A stretch of 27,192 nucleotides of DNA from CBDCUE01 sp965222515 (GTDB lineage: Bacteria > Pseudomonadota > Alphaproteobacteria > Rickettsiales > JABIRX01): NCBI GenBank assembly GCA_965222515.1, contig CBDCUE010000016.1:1-27192 (forward strand). The letters run 5' to 3'. Below the pieces are notes generated by a model that did no database searches, was not told the origin of the DNA, and saw nothing but the letters and a program-made list of their open reading frames with translations. Shown here piece after piece: positions 1 through 8,632 of this stretch; position 1 is the stretch's first letter; each line of letters starts with the position of its first letter. The translations under genes and the position numbers were made by a program.

Positions 1-655
1 CCTTGCATAGTTATAGTTCCAAGCTTTTTCATTGATACTCCGCCTGAGGTTTGCAAAATATGAGAATATTCTCCATCAGAATGCAATTTGCTATCTATAA
101 TATTGCTATCATTCCCCATCTTCATTTCTTGACAAAATAACTGCCCCTGCCCCATCACCAAAAAGCACACAAGTTGTCCTGTCTTGCCAATTTAAGATTC
201 TTGACAATGTTTCTGCACCAATTACTAAAACATTTTTAGCACTTCCTGTTTTAATAAATTTATCAGCAGTTGCTAACCCATAAACAAAGCCCGAGCATAC
301 CGCCTGTATATCAAAAGCAAAAGCATTTTTTGCACCTATTTTTTTTTGAACTTTTACAGCAGTTGATGGAAAAATCTGATCTGGAGTAGTGGTTGCAACA
401 ATAATTAAATCTATCTCACTTGCTAATAAATTTGCTTTTTCTAATGCTTTTTTTGCAGCAAAATATGCTAAATCAGAAGTAAGCTCATCATCATCTGCAA
501 TGTATCTTGTCGTTATTCCCGTTCTTGTTTTAATCCATTCATCATTAGTATCTAACATTTTAGATAAAATCACTATTTGATAATTCTTTTTTTGGTAAAT
601 ATCCACCTACTGCCAGAATTTTACTTTTTATTGAATTATTAGTAGAATCTATCAT
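1..655 (-). CDS. fabH: 3-oxoacyl-ACP synthase III (FabH), partial, two frameshifts
   Basis: FabH condenses acetyl-CoA with malonyl-ACP to start fatty-acid synthesis. The gene begins at an ATG (653-655) that overlaps the plsX stop as ATGA, so it is probably translationally coupled, and it runs off the window's left edge. Visible motifs: DTNDEWIKTRTGI near the N-terminus, the active-site region AVCSGF with the catalytic Cys, and FGDGAGA. The frame is broken twice. After SNSD the frame shifts in the T4 run (plus-strand A4 at 565-568); dropping one base gives SDLSKMLDTNDEW, a good family match. After ILSRNEDG the frame shifts in a G4 run (plus-strand CCCC 114-117); dropping one base gives NEDGNDSNIIDSKLHSDG, again family-like. 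Both repairs are single homopolymer bases. I judge this a working gene with sequence errors more likely than a true pseudogene, because FabH is normally essential, but the sequence alone cannot decide. Confidence 0.9.
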
Positions 656-1702
656 TTATTTTTATAATTAGTTATGTTCAATTCTTCTATTATCTTTTTA
701 TTTAAATTATTTTCAACCAAATTACTTGCCACTTTCATTGCATTTGCAAAACCAATTTCATCAGCATTACCATGACTTTTAATTGAAATATTTTTTAAAC
801 CCAAAAACATTGCTCCATTGTAATTTTCTAGGATCGATTTTTTCAAAAGTTTTTTTAAGAGAATAAGCAGCAAATAACAACCCTATCTTAGCAAAAACAG
901 ACTTTTTAAATCCTTCTTTAAACATCTTGGTCAAAAACTTTGCTGTTCCTTCAATAGTTTTCAATGCTATATTACCACTAAAACCATCAGTAACCACTAT
1001 CTCAGTTGTACCTTTCATAATATCATCACCCTCAACATAACCATAATAGTTAAGAAACTTAAATCTTTCTTCACTCATAATTTGATGAGCAGATTTTACT
1101 ACCTCATTTCCCTTTAAATCCTCCGATCCTATATTCAATAACCCTATTGATGGTTTTTCAATTTTTAAGCTAACTTTAGCAAAAGCATCTCCCATAATTG
1201 CAAATTGTACCAAATTATTTTCATCGCAAACAACATTAGCTCCCATATCAAGTAAAATAACCTTACCTTTGCTAGATGGCATTATAGTAGCAATAGCTGG
1301 TCTATCAATACCTTCTAAAGTTCTAAAAGACAATTTGGACATAGCCATCAAAACCCCTGTATTTCCTGCAGAAATTATTGCATCGGCTTTTTTATTTTTA
1401 ACAGCATCAATTGCTAAATACATACTTGATTTTCTTCCTTTTCTTAGTGCAACAGATGCTTTATCATCAGGTGAGATAACAGAATCTGTATGAATTACTT
1501 CACTTTTTCCTTGCAAAAAAGGACATTTTTTTAATAAAGGATTTATTTTGTTTTGATTACCAAAAAATAAAAATTTGGCATTAGGATTTGTTTTAGCAAA
1601 TATATTAGAACCAAAGATAACAGAAGCAGGTGCATTATCTCCTCCCATAGCATCTAAAGCAAGGCAAATTTCTTTGTTATTGATTGAATCATTAGATAAC
1701 AT
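652..1702 (-). CDS. plsX: Phosphate acyltransferase PlsX, one frameshift
   Basis: PlsX makes acyl-phosphate from acyl-ACP, the first step toward phosphatidic acid in the PlsX/PlsY route. The N-terminus has the family start LALDAMGGDNAP, followed by ISAGNTGVLMAMS, LLDMGANVVCDENNL, GLLNIGSEDLKGNEVV and VTDGFSGNIALK. The long frame stops early after KIDPRK. The C-terminal part continues in another frame as NYNGAMFLGLKNISIKSHGN and ends at the TGA 652-654. Dropping one base of the A4 run (plus-strand TTTT 824-827) joins them as KIDPRNYNGAMFLGL, which is the expected family sequence. About 350 residues result, the usual length. It lies 31 nt downstream of rpmF and overlaps fabH, the conserved rpmF-plsX-fabH order. 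The shift is probably a sequencing artefact. Confidence 0.93.
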
Positions 1703-1733
1703 ATATAGACTGCTTTTTGATATATGTTATTTT

Positions 1734-1946
1734 TTAACTTTCTGCTTGATCTGTTTGACTCTCTTCTTTCTTCACTTTCTCTTTTATAATTTGCTTGCCA
1801 TTATAATAGCCATCAACTGATAGTTGATGAGGTAACTGCAATTCTCCAGTAGTTTTATTAACAACTACATTAACCCTAGAAAGTGCATCATGAGATCTTC
1901 TCATATTTCTTTTGGATTTAGAAGTTTTTTTCTTAGGTACTGCCAT
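1734..1946 (-). CDS. rpmF: 50S ribosomal protein L32
   Basis: A 70-residue basic protein starting MAVPKKKTSKSKRNMRRSHD, the diagnostic L32 N-terminus, followed by a PHQLSVDGYYNGKQII segment. It is a structural protein of the large ribosomal subunit. The alphaproteobacterial type lacks the zinc-binding cysteines seen in some other L32 proteins, and none are present here. The tail is acidic (KKEESQTDQAES). It is the first gene of the rpmF-plsX-fabH cluster. The gene usually found upstream (YceD/DUF177) is absent: the next gene upstream is the surface protein at 2028-3245. Confidence 0.97.
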   Translation of the reverse strand: MAVPKKKTSKSKRNMRRSHDALSRVNVVVNKTTGELQLPHQLSVDGYYNGKQIIKEKVKKEESQTDQAES

Positions 1947-2027
1947 AATATCATCTCGTTAGAATAAATTAAAAAAAGGATTATAATAGCAAAAACATTA
2001 TTAGTCTATTTGTTTTTTTTATTTTTT

Positions 2028-3245
2028 TTAGAAATTAAACACCAAGCCAACTCGAATCATTTCTGACTCCACTTCATTACCATCATAAATACTTTCACCG
2101 ATAAATCTATCATCATTCAATTCCAACTCCCCTTCAAATCTCTCATAAGACACTTGAAAAGAGGTTCCTTCTAAAATATCATAACTGATTCCAGCTCCAA
2201 AAACCCTTCCTTTAGCTTCAAACTCTACATCTTGATAAACTTCATAATAACTACAATAGCGACTATAACCATTATCATCATAACTATAATTATAACTAGC
2301 ACATTCGCTATATTGAAGTGCAGGAGAAACAAAATATATATTACCAACACCAATATTAGCAAACACACCTATCTTTTTATTTGGATAAAAAGACAGCTCT
2401 AATCTAGCAGAAGAAGCTCCATCTATATCAAAAACACTAACATCATTCCTTTCATTCTTTAACTCACCATCTATAAAATCATAAGTAAATTTTGGCCCTA
2501 AATACAATTTTTTACCAATATCCCATCTATAACCAAGAGTCACACCCAAACCACTAGCCGATCCAACATTATCAGAAACCCCATAACCTGCAAAATAATC
2601 ATTACTATATTTATATGTAATAAAATAATCTACATAATTAAGTTCTAAGTAACCTGCCTCCTTACTTTTAGACTTAGAAGAATTATATTTATATCCTTGA
2701 TTATTGCTTACAGAACTACTACTAGACTCGCTAGATTGATTGGCATCATTATTGATGTTAATATTAATACTTCTATCTGCAGTATCTCTATTTCTGTAAT
2801 CATCCCTACCTCTTCTATCTCTGTAATCATCCCTACCTCTTCTATCTCTGTAATCATCCCTACCTCTTCTATCTCTGTAATTATCCCTATCTCTTCTATC
2901 TCTGTAATCATCTCTATCTCTTCTATCTCTGTAATCATCTCTATCTCTTCTATCTCTGTAATCATCTCTATCTCTTCTATCTCTGTAATCATCTCTATCT
3001 CTATCTCTATCTCTATCTCTATCTCTATCTCTATCTCTTCTGTCCTTAGAACTACTAGGCTTAATCTTTTTGCTAGTTTCTTCTTTAACTTTCTTAGACT
3101 CAGTTTTTTTTGTCTCTACATTTTTAACCTTATTTTGTTTTTTTTGAGTTTGAGTAGATTTACTATCCTGCTTTTCAGCCGAAAAAGCATTTGTTGCAAG
3201 AGGCAATAATGCTATAAAAATTATGATCTGTATTGTTTTTTTCAT
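2028..3245 (-). CDS. Outer membrane beta-barrel protein with Arg/Asp-rich repeat region
   Basis: I prefer the ATG at 3243-3245 because MKKTIQIIIFIALLPLATNA forms a clean signal peptide; an in-frame ATG six codons upstream (3263) is also open. After the signal come a Lys-rich stretch, an (RD)n dipeptide run, and about eight copies of a nine-residue unit DDYRDRR[D/G]R, then a Ser-rich linker. The last ~190 residues show alternating aromatic/polar strands (GYLELNYVDYFITYKY, GLGVTLGYRWDIG) and end in VGLVFNF, a terminal Phe typical of beta-barrels inserted by BAM. Four Cys-containing loops (SECASYNYSY, SRYCSYYEVY) may form a surface disulphide. The likely role is a surface protein with a highly charged periplasmic or exposed repeat; I cannot name a precise family. 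It is oriented like rpmF but 82 nt away and probably has its own promoter. Confidence 0.8.
   Translation of the reverse strand: MKKTIQIIIFIALLPLATNAFSAEKQDSKSTQTQKKQNKVKNVETKKTESKKVKEETSKKIKPSSSKDRRDRDRDRDRDRDRDRDDYRDRRDRDDYRDRRDRDDYRDRRDRDDYRDRRDRDNYRDRRGRDDYRDRRGRDDYRDRRGRDDYRNRDTADRSINININNDANQSSESSSSSVSNNQGYKYNSSKSKSKEAGYLELNYVDYFITYKYSNDYFAGYGVSDNVGSASGLGVTLGYRWDIGKKLYLGPKFTYDFIDGELKNERNDVSVFDIDGASSARLELSFYPNKKIGVFANIGVGNIYFVSPALQYSECASYNYSYDDNGYSRYCSYYEVYQDVEFEAKGRVFGAGISYDILEGTSFQVSYERFEGELELNDDRFIGESIYDGNEVESEMIRVGLVFNF
2785..3042 (+). repeat. 27-bp and 6-bp tandem repeats inside the surface-protein gene
   Basis: On the plus strand a 27-bp unit built around tctgtaatcatctctatctc recurs about eight times, decaying toward 2785. 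It is followed at about 2994-3042 by a pure hexamer run (atctct). Both unit lengths are multiples of three, so copy-number change would alter the length of the RD-rich segment without shifting frame. The repeats look recent: units differ by only one or two bases (D/G and D/N substitutions). Confidence 0.9.
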
Positions 3246-3308
3246 TATTTTTTGATATATCAAATAATTTAATTAAAGTAATAACAAATTATATAATATG
3301 TTTTATTT

Positions 3309-3668
3309 TTATGCAATATTTTTATTATTTTTTAATGATTTTAATTTATCCCAACAATGACTTTTATAGAAAGGAGTATTAATTAACTCTTGTTCATTTA
3401 TCATTGTTATTGCCATAGTTTCTTTAGGCTCTATCTTTCCATTCTTTAATTTCTTAAAAGATACAGATTTTAATTCAAAACCTAATCCGTTTGGAGCCTT
3501 TTTATTATCTCCTTCAAGTCCTGCTAATTTTTCTAAAACTTGACCTTTCCATCCCTTATTTAATTTTCCATCTTTATAGATAGTAATATTAAATTTAGTC
3601 GCATAATCAGTTAAATAATGGTTTATATATTTTTTTAGTTCTTTTAATGCGGTAAGAGTTGTAATCAT
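3309..3668 (-). CDS. MutH/Sau3AI-like PD-(D/E)XK nuclease, C-terminally truncated
   Basis: A 119-residue protein whose start abuts the stop of the methyltransferase gene upstream, so the two form a restriction-modification operon. GWKGQVLEKLAGL, then GLGFELKSVS (ExK), KETMAITMIN, and a final SHCWDKLKSLK follow the order seen in MutH/Sau3AI-type nucleases. In MutH, GQLLE supplies the first acidic residue, GVELKT the E-x-K, and ETTFVC and HVRHKL follow. Family members are roughly twice this length; here the protein ends right after the HxxxKLK helix, so the C-terminal DNA-binding half is missing. The Asp that precedes ELK by seven residues in MutH is Ala here. The enzyme is probably inactive, leaving the methyltransferase as an orphan. 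Family assignment is by motif recognition only and a related LlaMI/MvaI-like nuclease is possible. Confidence 0.6.
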   Translation of the reverse strand: MITTLTALKELKKYINHYLTDYATKFNITIYKDGKLNKGWKGQVLEKLAGLEGDNKKAPNGLGFELKSVSFKKLKNGKIEPKETMAITMINEQELINTPFYKSHCWDKLKSLKNNKNIA

Positions 3669-4496
3669 CTATGCTACTTCGAATAAATCTCTTTGCTTAA
3701 TTTTTTGTAATTCTTCATACCTTTTAACGGACAAATCAAGATATTCCTTTTCTAATTCTATTCCTATATATTTTCTATTATACATATTGCAAGCAATTCC
3801 AGTTGTTGCACTACCATTAAAGGGATCTAAAACCAAATCTCCTTCATTTGTGCTAGCAAGCACAATTCTACGAAGTAAATCTAATGATTTTTGAGTTGGG
3901 TGCTTACCGTTTAATTTTTCTGATTTCTTTGGAGTAGGTATTGACCATACAGATCTCATTTGAGTGTTTTCTTTCTTAAATTTATCTTCGGGCCATTTAC
4001 CATTTTTCATTAAATCATAATTAAAGATATGCTTAGCTTTTTGCTCTTTTTTTGCCCATAGTAGAGTTTCATGAGATGCAGTAAAAAAACGACAACTTAA
4101 ATTAGGAGAAGCATTAGGTTTGAACCACGAAACATCATTTAAAAACCTAAATTCATTGATTTCTAAGGCAAATCCACATTGATATATTGAATGATATGTC
4201 CCACTAATCCATATGGTTCCACTAGGCTTTAAAACTCTTCTAGCTGCCTTTATCCATTTCAAATGAAAGTCAAAGTTTTCTTGAACAGTTCCGCTCATGT
4301 CCCAATCTCCTTTTTTTACAGAAACTTTTTTACCATTTTTACATGAAAATGTTCCACTAGATAAAAAGTAAGGAGGATCTGCAAAAATCATATCAACTGA
4401 ATCTTCAGACATTTGTTCTAAAATTTTTAAACAATCTTCCTGATAAAGTCTAAAGTTATTACCTTGAAAATATGGCTTCTTTATAATTTTTTGCAT
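3669..4496 (-). CDS. Site-specific DNA methyltransferase (amino-methyltransferase, beta class)
   Basis: A 275-residue enzyme with the catalytic motif IV DPPY near residue 41 (MIFADPPYFLSSG), preceding the AdoMet-binding motif I near the C-terminus (LVLDPFNGSATTGIACN). This IV-before-I order defines beta-class N6-adenine or N4-cytosine methyltransferases. Other family segments: KGDWDMSG, LKPSGTIWISGTYHSIYQCG, WFKPNASPNLSCRFF, SVWSIPTPKKSEKLNGKHPT, and the final GIELEKEYLDLSVKRYEEL. Length is normal and the gene looks intact. It lies immediately upstream of the truncated MutH-like nuclease. The overall sequence recalls MboII-type methyltransferases, but I cannot infer the recognition site. With a crippled nuclease partner it may now act as a solitary epigenetic modifier or as protection against related enzymes. 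Confidence 0.88.
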   Translation of the reverse strand: MQKIIKKPYFQGNNFRLYQEDCLKILEQMSEDSVDMIFADPPYFLSSGTFSCKNGKKVSVKKGDWDMSGTVQENFDFHLKWIKAARRVLKPSGTIWISGTYHSIYQCGFALEINEFRFLNDVSWFKPNASPNLSCRFFTASHETLLWAKKEQKAKHIFNYDLMKNGKWPEDKFKKENTQMRSVWSIPTPKKSEKLNGKHPTQKSLDLLRRIVLASTNEGDLVLDPFNGSATTGIACNMYNRKYIGIELEKEYLDLSVKRYEELQKIKQRDLFEVA

Positions 4497-4649
4497 TTAT
4501 CCTATAACTAAATTAATATTAAATATATTACATAATAAAATTATAAATTTCATTATAAAAATAAAAAAAGGTAGAGCTTTTTTTAGTTACTTACCAAAAC
4601 TATATTTTTTAACTCCAGAACATTATAATATTTAAGTATACTTACTTAA

Positions 4650-5185
4650 ATAAGCCTAACTCTCTTGTTTTTTTTCCATTCTTAATTTGTAGTAGTTATA
4701 AAAAAATAAAAAATTATAAAAACACTTATCTTATTACTTGGAACCCTCAAGACATTACTAAAAAGCTTTATGTGCCAGAAAACAAAATTTTAAAACAAGT
4801 ATCAAATATTTTTAAATCAATTTCAGTTCCTAAAGATATGCTTGATGGAATTACAGCTCATTTACAACAATCTCATGAGTCAGAAAAGAATTATCATAAA
4901 CATAAAATTATAGCACTTAGGAAAGATTATAATTTAATAACAGACAAAGTAAATAGGTTATTAGATTTACACCTGGAAAGAGTAATAAATAGGGAGGAAT
5001 ATCATAATAAAAAAAACAATCTTGAAAAAGATTTAGCAAAGGTAAAAACAGAAAAGGAGATGCACGAAAAAGCAAATGGTAGTTTTAAAGACACACTTAT
5101 AACGGTCTTTCAATTGGCAAATAGAGCCAGTGAATTATTTGAAAGTTCGAAAATCAATGAAAAGAGGGAATTGATAAATTTATAA
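4650..5185 (+). pseudogene. Serine recombinase remnant (zinc-ribbon end and coiled-coil C-terminus)
   Basis: The open stretch from the GTG at 4772 encodes VPENKILKQVSNIFKSI, then a Lys/Glu-rich coiled coil, then ASELFESSKINEKRELINL. This parallels the C-terminus of the intact recombinase at 11210-12721 (INENKILEQIEKVL, ASKSYELFKSSEIDEKRRIVN). The frame stays open upstream of 4772 and reads ICSSYKKIKNYKNTYLITW, resembling a decayed zinc ribbon, but the catalytic and recombinase domains are missing and the end is cut short at a TAA. It is a dead fragment of a large serine recombinase, similar but not identical to the downstream copy, and marks an old junction inside the island. Confidence 0.8.
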
Positions 5186-5311
5186 CATTTGAACAAGAAA
5201 TCAAGCAAAGTTTGGATAATAAGATTATCTTAGCTTTTTTTAATAAAGATAATGAATTTATAAATAATAATTTTATAATGTTTTTGATTTATTAAAAATA
5301 TAAAAAATGTA

Positions 5312-6304
5312 ATGAGTAGTAATTTTAAATGTATTGATTTATTTGCTGGTATAGGTGGAATAAGACTAGGTTTTAAAAAAATTATAAAAAACTGTGTGTT
5401 TTCTTCTGAATGGGATAAATTTGCACAAAATACATATGAAGAAAATTTTGACCATAGACCTTATGGAGATATAACACAAATAGATGAAAAAAACATACCT
5501 AGTTTTGATGTATTATTAGCTGGGTTTCCTTGTCAGCCATTTTCACATGCTGGTTTGAAAAAAGGTTTTGATGATACAAGAGGAACTTTGTTTTTTCATA
5601 TAGCTAGAATTTTGGAATATCACAAACCTCAAATTGTTTTTTTAGAAAATGTAAAAGGGTTTAAAAATCATGATAAAGGCAGGACATATAAAACCGTAGT
5701 AAATACATTACAAGAAATAGGCTATAATATTCATACAGAAGTTTTAAATGCAAAAAATTTTGGAGTTCCTCAAAATAGAGAGCGAATCTATATTGTAGGT
5801 TTTTTAGAAAATCTTGATTTTAAATTTCCTACTTCATTATTTAAATATACTAAATTAGGTGATATTTTAGATAATGATGTAGATAGTAAATATACTATTT
5901 CTGATAAATTGTGGGCCGGGCATAAAAGAAGAAAAGAAGAACATAAAAAAAAGGGTAACGGCTTTGGGTATAGCCTATTTAATAATGATTCTAAGTATAC
6001 AAGCACTATTTCGGCAAGATATTATAAAGATGGTAGTGAAATTTTAATAGAACAAAAAAATCAAAACCCTAGAAAACTTACTCCTAGAGAAGCAAGCAGA
6101 TTACAAGGATTCCCTGAAAGTTTTAAAATAGTTTCTAGCGATGTGCAGAGTTATAAGCAATTTGGTAATTCCGTAGCTATACCTGTTATTGAAGCAATAG
6201 CTAAAGAGATTGCTATTGCTCTTGAAAAGCCTAGAAAGAAAAAAGAACAACCCATTTTAGATTTATTTAGTTATGCAGATAGATATTACCAAGTTAAAGC
6301 TTAA
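5312..6304 (+). CDS. DNA (cytosine-5) methyltransferase, Dcm/EcoRII type
   Basis: The protein is 330 residues with the full C5-methyltransferase motif set: I (DLFAGIGGIRLGF), IV with the catalytic Cys (AGFPCQPFSHAG), VI (FLENVKGF), VIII (PQNRERIYIVGF), a target-recognition region containing LWAGHKRRKEEHKKKGNGFG and TISARYYKDGSEI, IX (PREASRLQGFP) and X (YKQFGNSVAIPVI). It appears intact. It overlaps by 32 nt the start of a restriction gene whose product looks EcoRII-like, so this is a type II restriction-modification pair. The start ATG follows an ATGTAATGA sequence also seen before the HEPN gene. Recognition of a CC(N)GG-type site would fit the EcoRII-like partner but is only a guess. Confidence 0.93.
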   Translation: MSSNFKCIDLFAGIGGIRLGFKKIIKNCVFSSEWDKFAQNTYEENFDHRPYGDITQIDEKNIPSFDVLLAGFPCQPFSHAGLKKGFDDTRGTLFFHIARILEYHKPQIVFLENVKGFKNHDKGRTYKTVVNTLQEIGYNIHTEVLNAKNFGVPQNRERIYIVGFLENLDFKFPTSLFKYTKLGDILDNDVDSKYTISDKLWAGHKRRKEEHKKKGNGFGYSLFNNDSKYTSTISARYYKDGSEILIEQKNQNPRKLTPREASRLQGFPESFKIVSSDVQSYKQFGNSVAIPVIEAIAKEIAIALEKPRKKKEQPILDLFSYADRYYQVKA

Positions 6305-7203
6305 AGAGAGTATAGTAGATATTAATCTACAATTTTATTTTTTTTTAAAATTAATTGTTAAATTAAAACCTAGTGATAAACAAGTTTTAAATATATTAGA
6401 AAATATTAATTTATTTCAAAATGATTTAATATTATTATCAGAAAAAAATGAACAAATATTTTTAAAATCACAAAACAAATTAATAAATATAAAATTAATA
6501 AGTGAAAGAGTTATTAGATTTAGATAAACTATCAAAATTGCACCCATTATCTCTTGAATATGATAAAATTTCTCTTTTAAGACCATATAAAACAAGAATT
6601 AATGGAGCTTTGCTATCATTGTTGTTTTTTGAAAAATTAAACTCAGGGCAAATTAATTTTATGTCAGAAAAATCATGCAATTTTATATTAAACTTATCTA
6701 AAGAAGCTAAAAAATTTAAAAGGAAAGGTGTAGAGTCTAATCAAATTTTTATGTTAATTTTCACGGAGTCAATTAATCAATCAATTATTTCTGATTCTGG
6801 TAGAAATTATGAAGAAAGAATAAAATCTATATTAATAACAGAGGGTATAGAAAATATACAAAAAACACATGATAGTAATGATAAAAGTACAGAGTATGAT
6901 TTTTTCTTTGATATAGATGGAAAAAGCTATGGAATAGGTGCCAAGAGGACTTTACGAGAGAGGTACAAGCAATTTATCAAAACATCTATTACAAGTAAAA
7001 TAGATATCACAATAGAGGTTACTTTAGGTATAGATTTAAATGAAGCAAAGGCAAAGACAATTGTAAGTCATAAAACATTTATTTTTGTTTCTGACGAAAT
7101 ATACCAAGAAAGGGTATTTTTGCAAAAAATAAAAGGTATATATTCTGTTAAGGATTTAAACTATAAAACATTAAAGTTATTACAAAAAGTTGATTTAGAT
7201 TAA
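6273..7203 (+). CDS. Type II restriction endonuclease, EcoRII-C-like, probable frameshift
   Basis: Two overlapping frames cover this gene: 6273-6527 (84 residues) and a second from the GTG at 6502 to 7203. The second frame opens directly after a stop, and deleting one base from AAA at 6505-6507 joins them as LISEELLDLDKLSKL, so I read one ~308-residue gene with a frameshift. The C-terminal part has SGRNYEERIKSIL (possible acidic helix), STEYDFFFDIDGKSYGIGAK with the D...xAK pair, then RTLRERYKQFI, and VSHKTFIFVSDEIYQERVF followed by IYSVKDL. That order mirrors the EcoRII C-terminal PD-(D/E)XK catalytic domain (KTxxKDRWRQ...VVPxxI...SLKDF). It is paired with the overlapping cytosine methyltransferase. 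If the shift is real the enzyme is dead; otherwise it would be active. A separate small N-terminal protein is the alternative. Confidence 0.68.
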
Positions 7204-7270
7204 GAAAATAGTAAAAAAGCAAAAGAAGTAATGAATTTAGAAGAGAAAGAGCATTTTTCAAGCCATTTTA

Positions 7271-7393
7271 GGGGCTGTTGATTTTTTCAAGAAAAATGTG
7301 TATTTTTGCAAAAGATCTGAAAAATTGTAAAATTGGGAATAAATTAGAGCTATTTTAATCATTTTTTATCTAAATTTTGCTAAAAAAGCAAAA
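7271..7393 (+). repeat. IS left inverted repeat
   Basis: It matches the complement of 8490-8632 almost base for base, apart from a ~20-bp segment around ttgctaaaaattct that is missing here and two or three substitutions. Confidence 0.85.
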
Positions 7394-7489
7394 GATTTTT
7401 TTTAATAAAAAATCAAGAAATAAGTTAAAATTAAATAAAGTTTCTGTTATATTGAAGTAATAAAATATTAATCAAAATAATAAATTTTT

Positions 7490-8464
7490 ATGTCAAGCTC
7501 TCAATATCAAACAGAAATAATATCTTTAGAAGAATTAGTTTCTGCCACTCATCTTTATAGAAGATTTAAAAAATTATGGGATTTAAGAGAAGTAGAAGAA
7601 AGTATGTCAAAACTAGATATATCTAGAAGCAAGCTAGGTTTTGGATCATTTACTTTATTTTTATGTTCACTTTTGCAATTTATGGAGAATTTAAGCGATA
7701 GAGAATTAGAAAAAGCATTACAAGAAAATAATAGTATGAAATGGTTTTGTGGATTTTCTTTAACATCTAATACTCCTCACTATAGTGTGTTTAGTAAATT
7801 CAGAAAGAAGTTAGGGACAAAAAGATTATCAAATATATTTGATAATCTAAAAAGTAAGCTTCAATCACAAGGTTATATGAATGAAGTATTTACATTTGTA
7901 GATGCATCCCATTTGATAAGCAAATCAACATTATGGGAGGAAAGAGATAGGGCAATATAAGACAAGCACAAGAAATTAAATAATCAATTATTACCCAAAT
8001 ATGCTAAAGATAAAGAAGCAAAATTTGGTTCAAAAGGAAAAAATAAATTTTGGCATGCTTTTAAGAAACATACATCAGTAGATATGCAATCAGGATTAAT
8101 AAACAAAGTATCAGTAACAGAAGCAAATTTAATAGATAGCAAGGGATTAAAAAAAGTAGCCCCAAAACAAGGTGCCGTATATGCTGATAAGGGTTATTGT
8201 GACAAGCATGCAAAACGAGCTACGGCAGAAAAAGGCTTTCATTTAGCTGCTATTAAAAAAAATAATATGAAATATAAAAACAAGGATTTAGATAAGTTTT
8301 ATAGTAAGATGAGATCACCATATGAAAGAGTTTTTTCAAAATCTAACCATAGAGTTAGATATTTAGGAATAGCCAAAAATCAATTTACAGAATTTATGAA
8401 TGCAATTAGTTTTAATTTAAAAAGATTGGTTGTTTTAAATGACGAATCTTCTCAATTTGTATGA
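7490..8464 (+). pseudogene. IS5-family transposase, interrupted by an in-frame stop
   Basis: The first part (7490-7960) has the DUF772-type N-terminal region: SRSKLGFGSFTLFLCSLLQF, MENLSDRELEKALQEN, MKWFCGFSL and HYSVFSKFRKKLG, then the first catalytic Asp in FVDASHLISKSTLW. A TAA at 7958-7960 follows ERDRAI. The same frame continues without any shift through DKHKKLNNQLLPKYAKDKEA, KNKFWHAFKKHTSVDMQSGL, the second Asp in VYADKGYC, and the Glu in SPYERVFSK, ending at 8464. Homologues have a sense codon (often Lys) where the TAA lies, so one A-to-T change explains the break. All three DDE residues survive. Unless the stop is read through, the element cannot move itself. Confidence 0.88.
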
Positions 8465-8489
8465 TGTTATAGGGAGAAGTCTATTCAAA

Positions 8490-8632
8490 TTTTGCTTTTT
8501 TAGCAAGATTTAGATAAAAAATGATTAAAATAGCTCTAATTTATCCCCAATTTTAGAATTTTTAGCAAAAATTTACAATTTTCCAGATCTTTTGCAAAAA
8601 TACACATTTTTCTTGAAAAAATCAACAGTCCC
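8490..8632 (-). repeat. IS right inverted repeat
   Basis: The longer partner of the left repeat. It contains the ~20-bp segment absent from the left copy. It is much longer than the usual 15-20 bp ends of IS5-family elements. Confidence 0.85.

Larger units (their letters stand above)
7271..8632 (+). mobile_element. IS5-family insertion sequence with long inverted repeats
   Basis: A 1362-bp element begins GGGGCTGTTGATTTTTTCAA and ends with the complement of GGGACTGTTGATTTTTTCAA. Its single transposase gene is interrupted by a nonsense codon. Inverted homology continues inward far beyond the tips, about 123 bp on the left and 143 bp on the right. I see no convincing target duplication (ttta on the left, aaat on the right). 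The element lies between the restriction endonuclease gene and the tail of a tyrosine recombinase. Confidence 0.88.

Noticed and set aside
652..880. Programmed frameshifting in plsX
   Set aside because: The run is only A4 with no stimulatory structure evident, and fabH and others show the same kind of shift; sequence error is simpler.
2785..3042. Regular 27-bp repeats as a CRISPR array
   Set aside because: Units are directly adjacent without unique spacers and lie in frame inside a coding gene.
2697..3209. Open frames on both strands across the repeat region encoding Ile/Ser or Ile/Glu repeats
   Set aside because: They are shadows of the tandem repeat; the minus-strand frame with signal peptide and beta-barrel is the real gene.
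3246..3330. A left attachment site copying the tRNA-Asn 3' end
   Set aside because: No match to the tRNA 3' sequence was found there; the spacer is plain AT-rich sequence.
4634..4643. AAGTATACTT palindrome as an operator of the restriction-modification genes
   Set aside because: It is a 10-bp AT-rich palindrome in a stretch that still reads as recombinase remnant; there is no regulator gene nearby.
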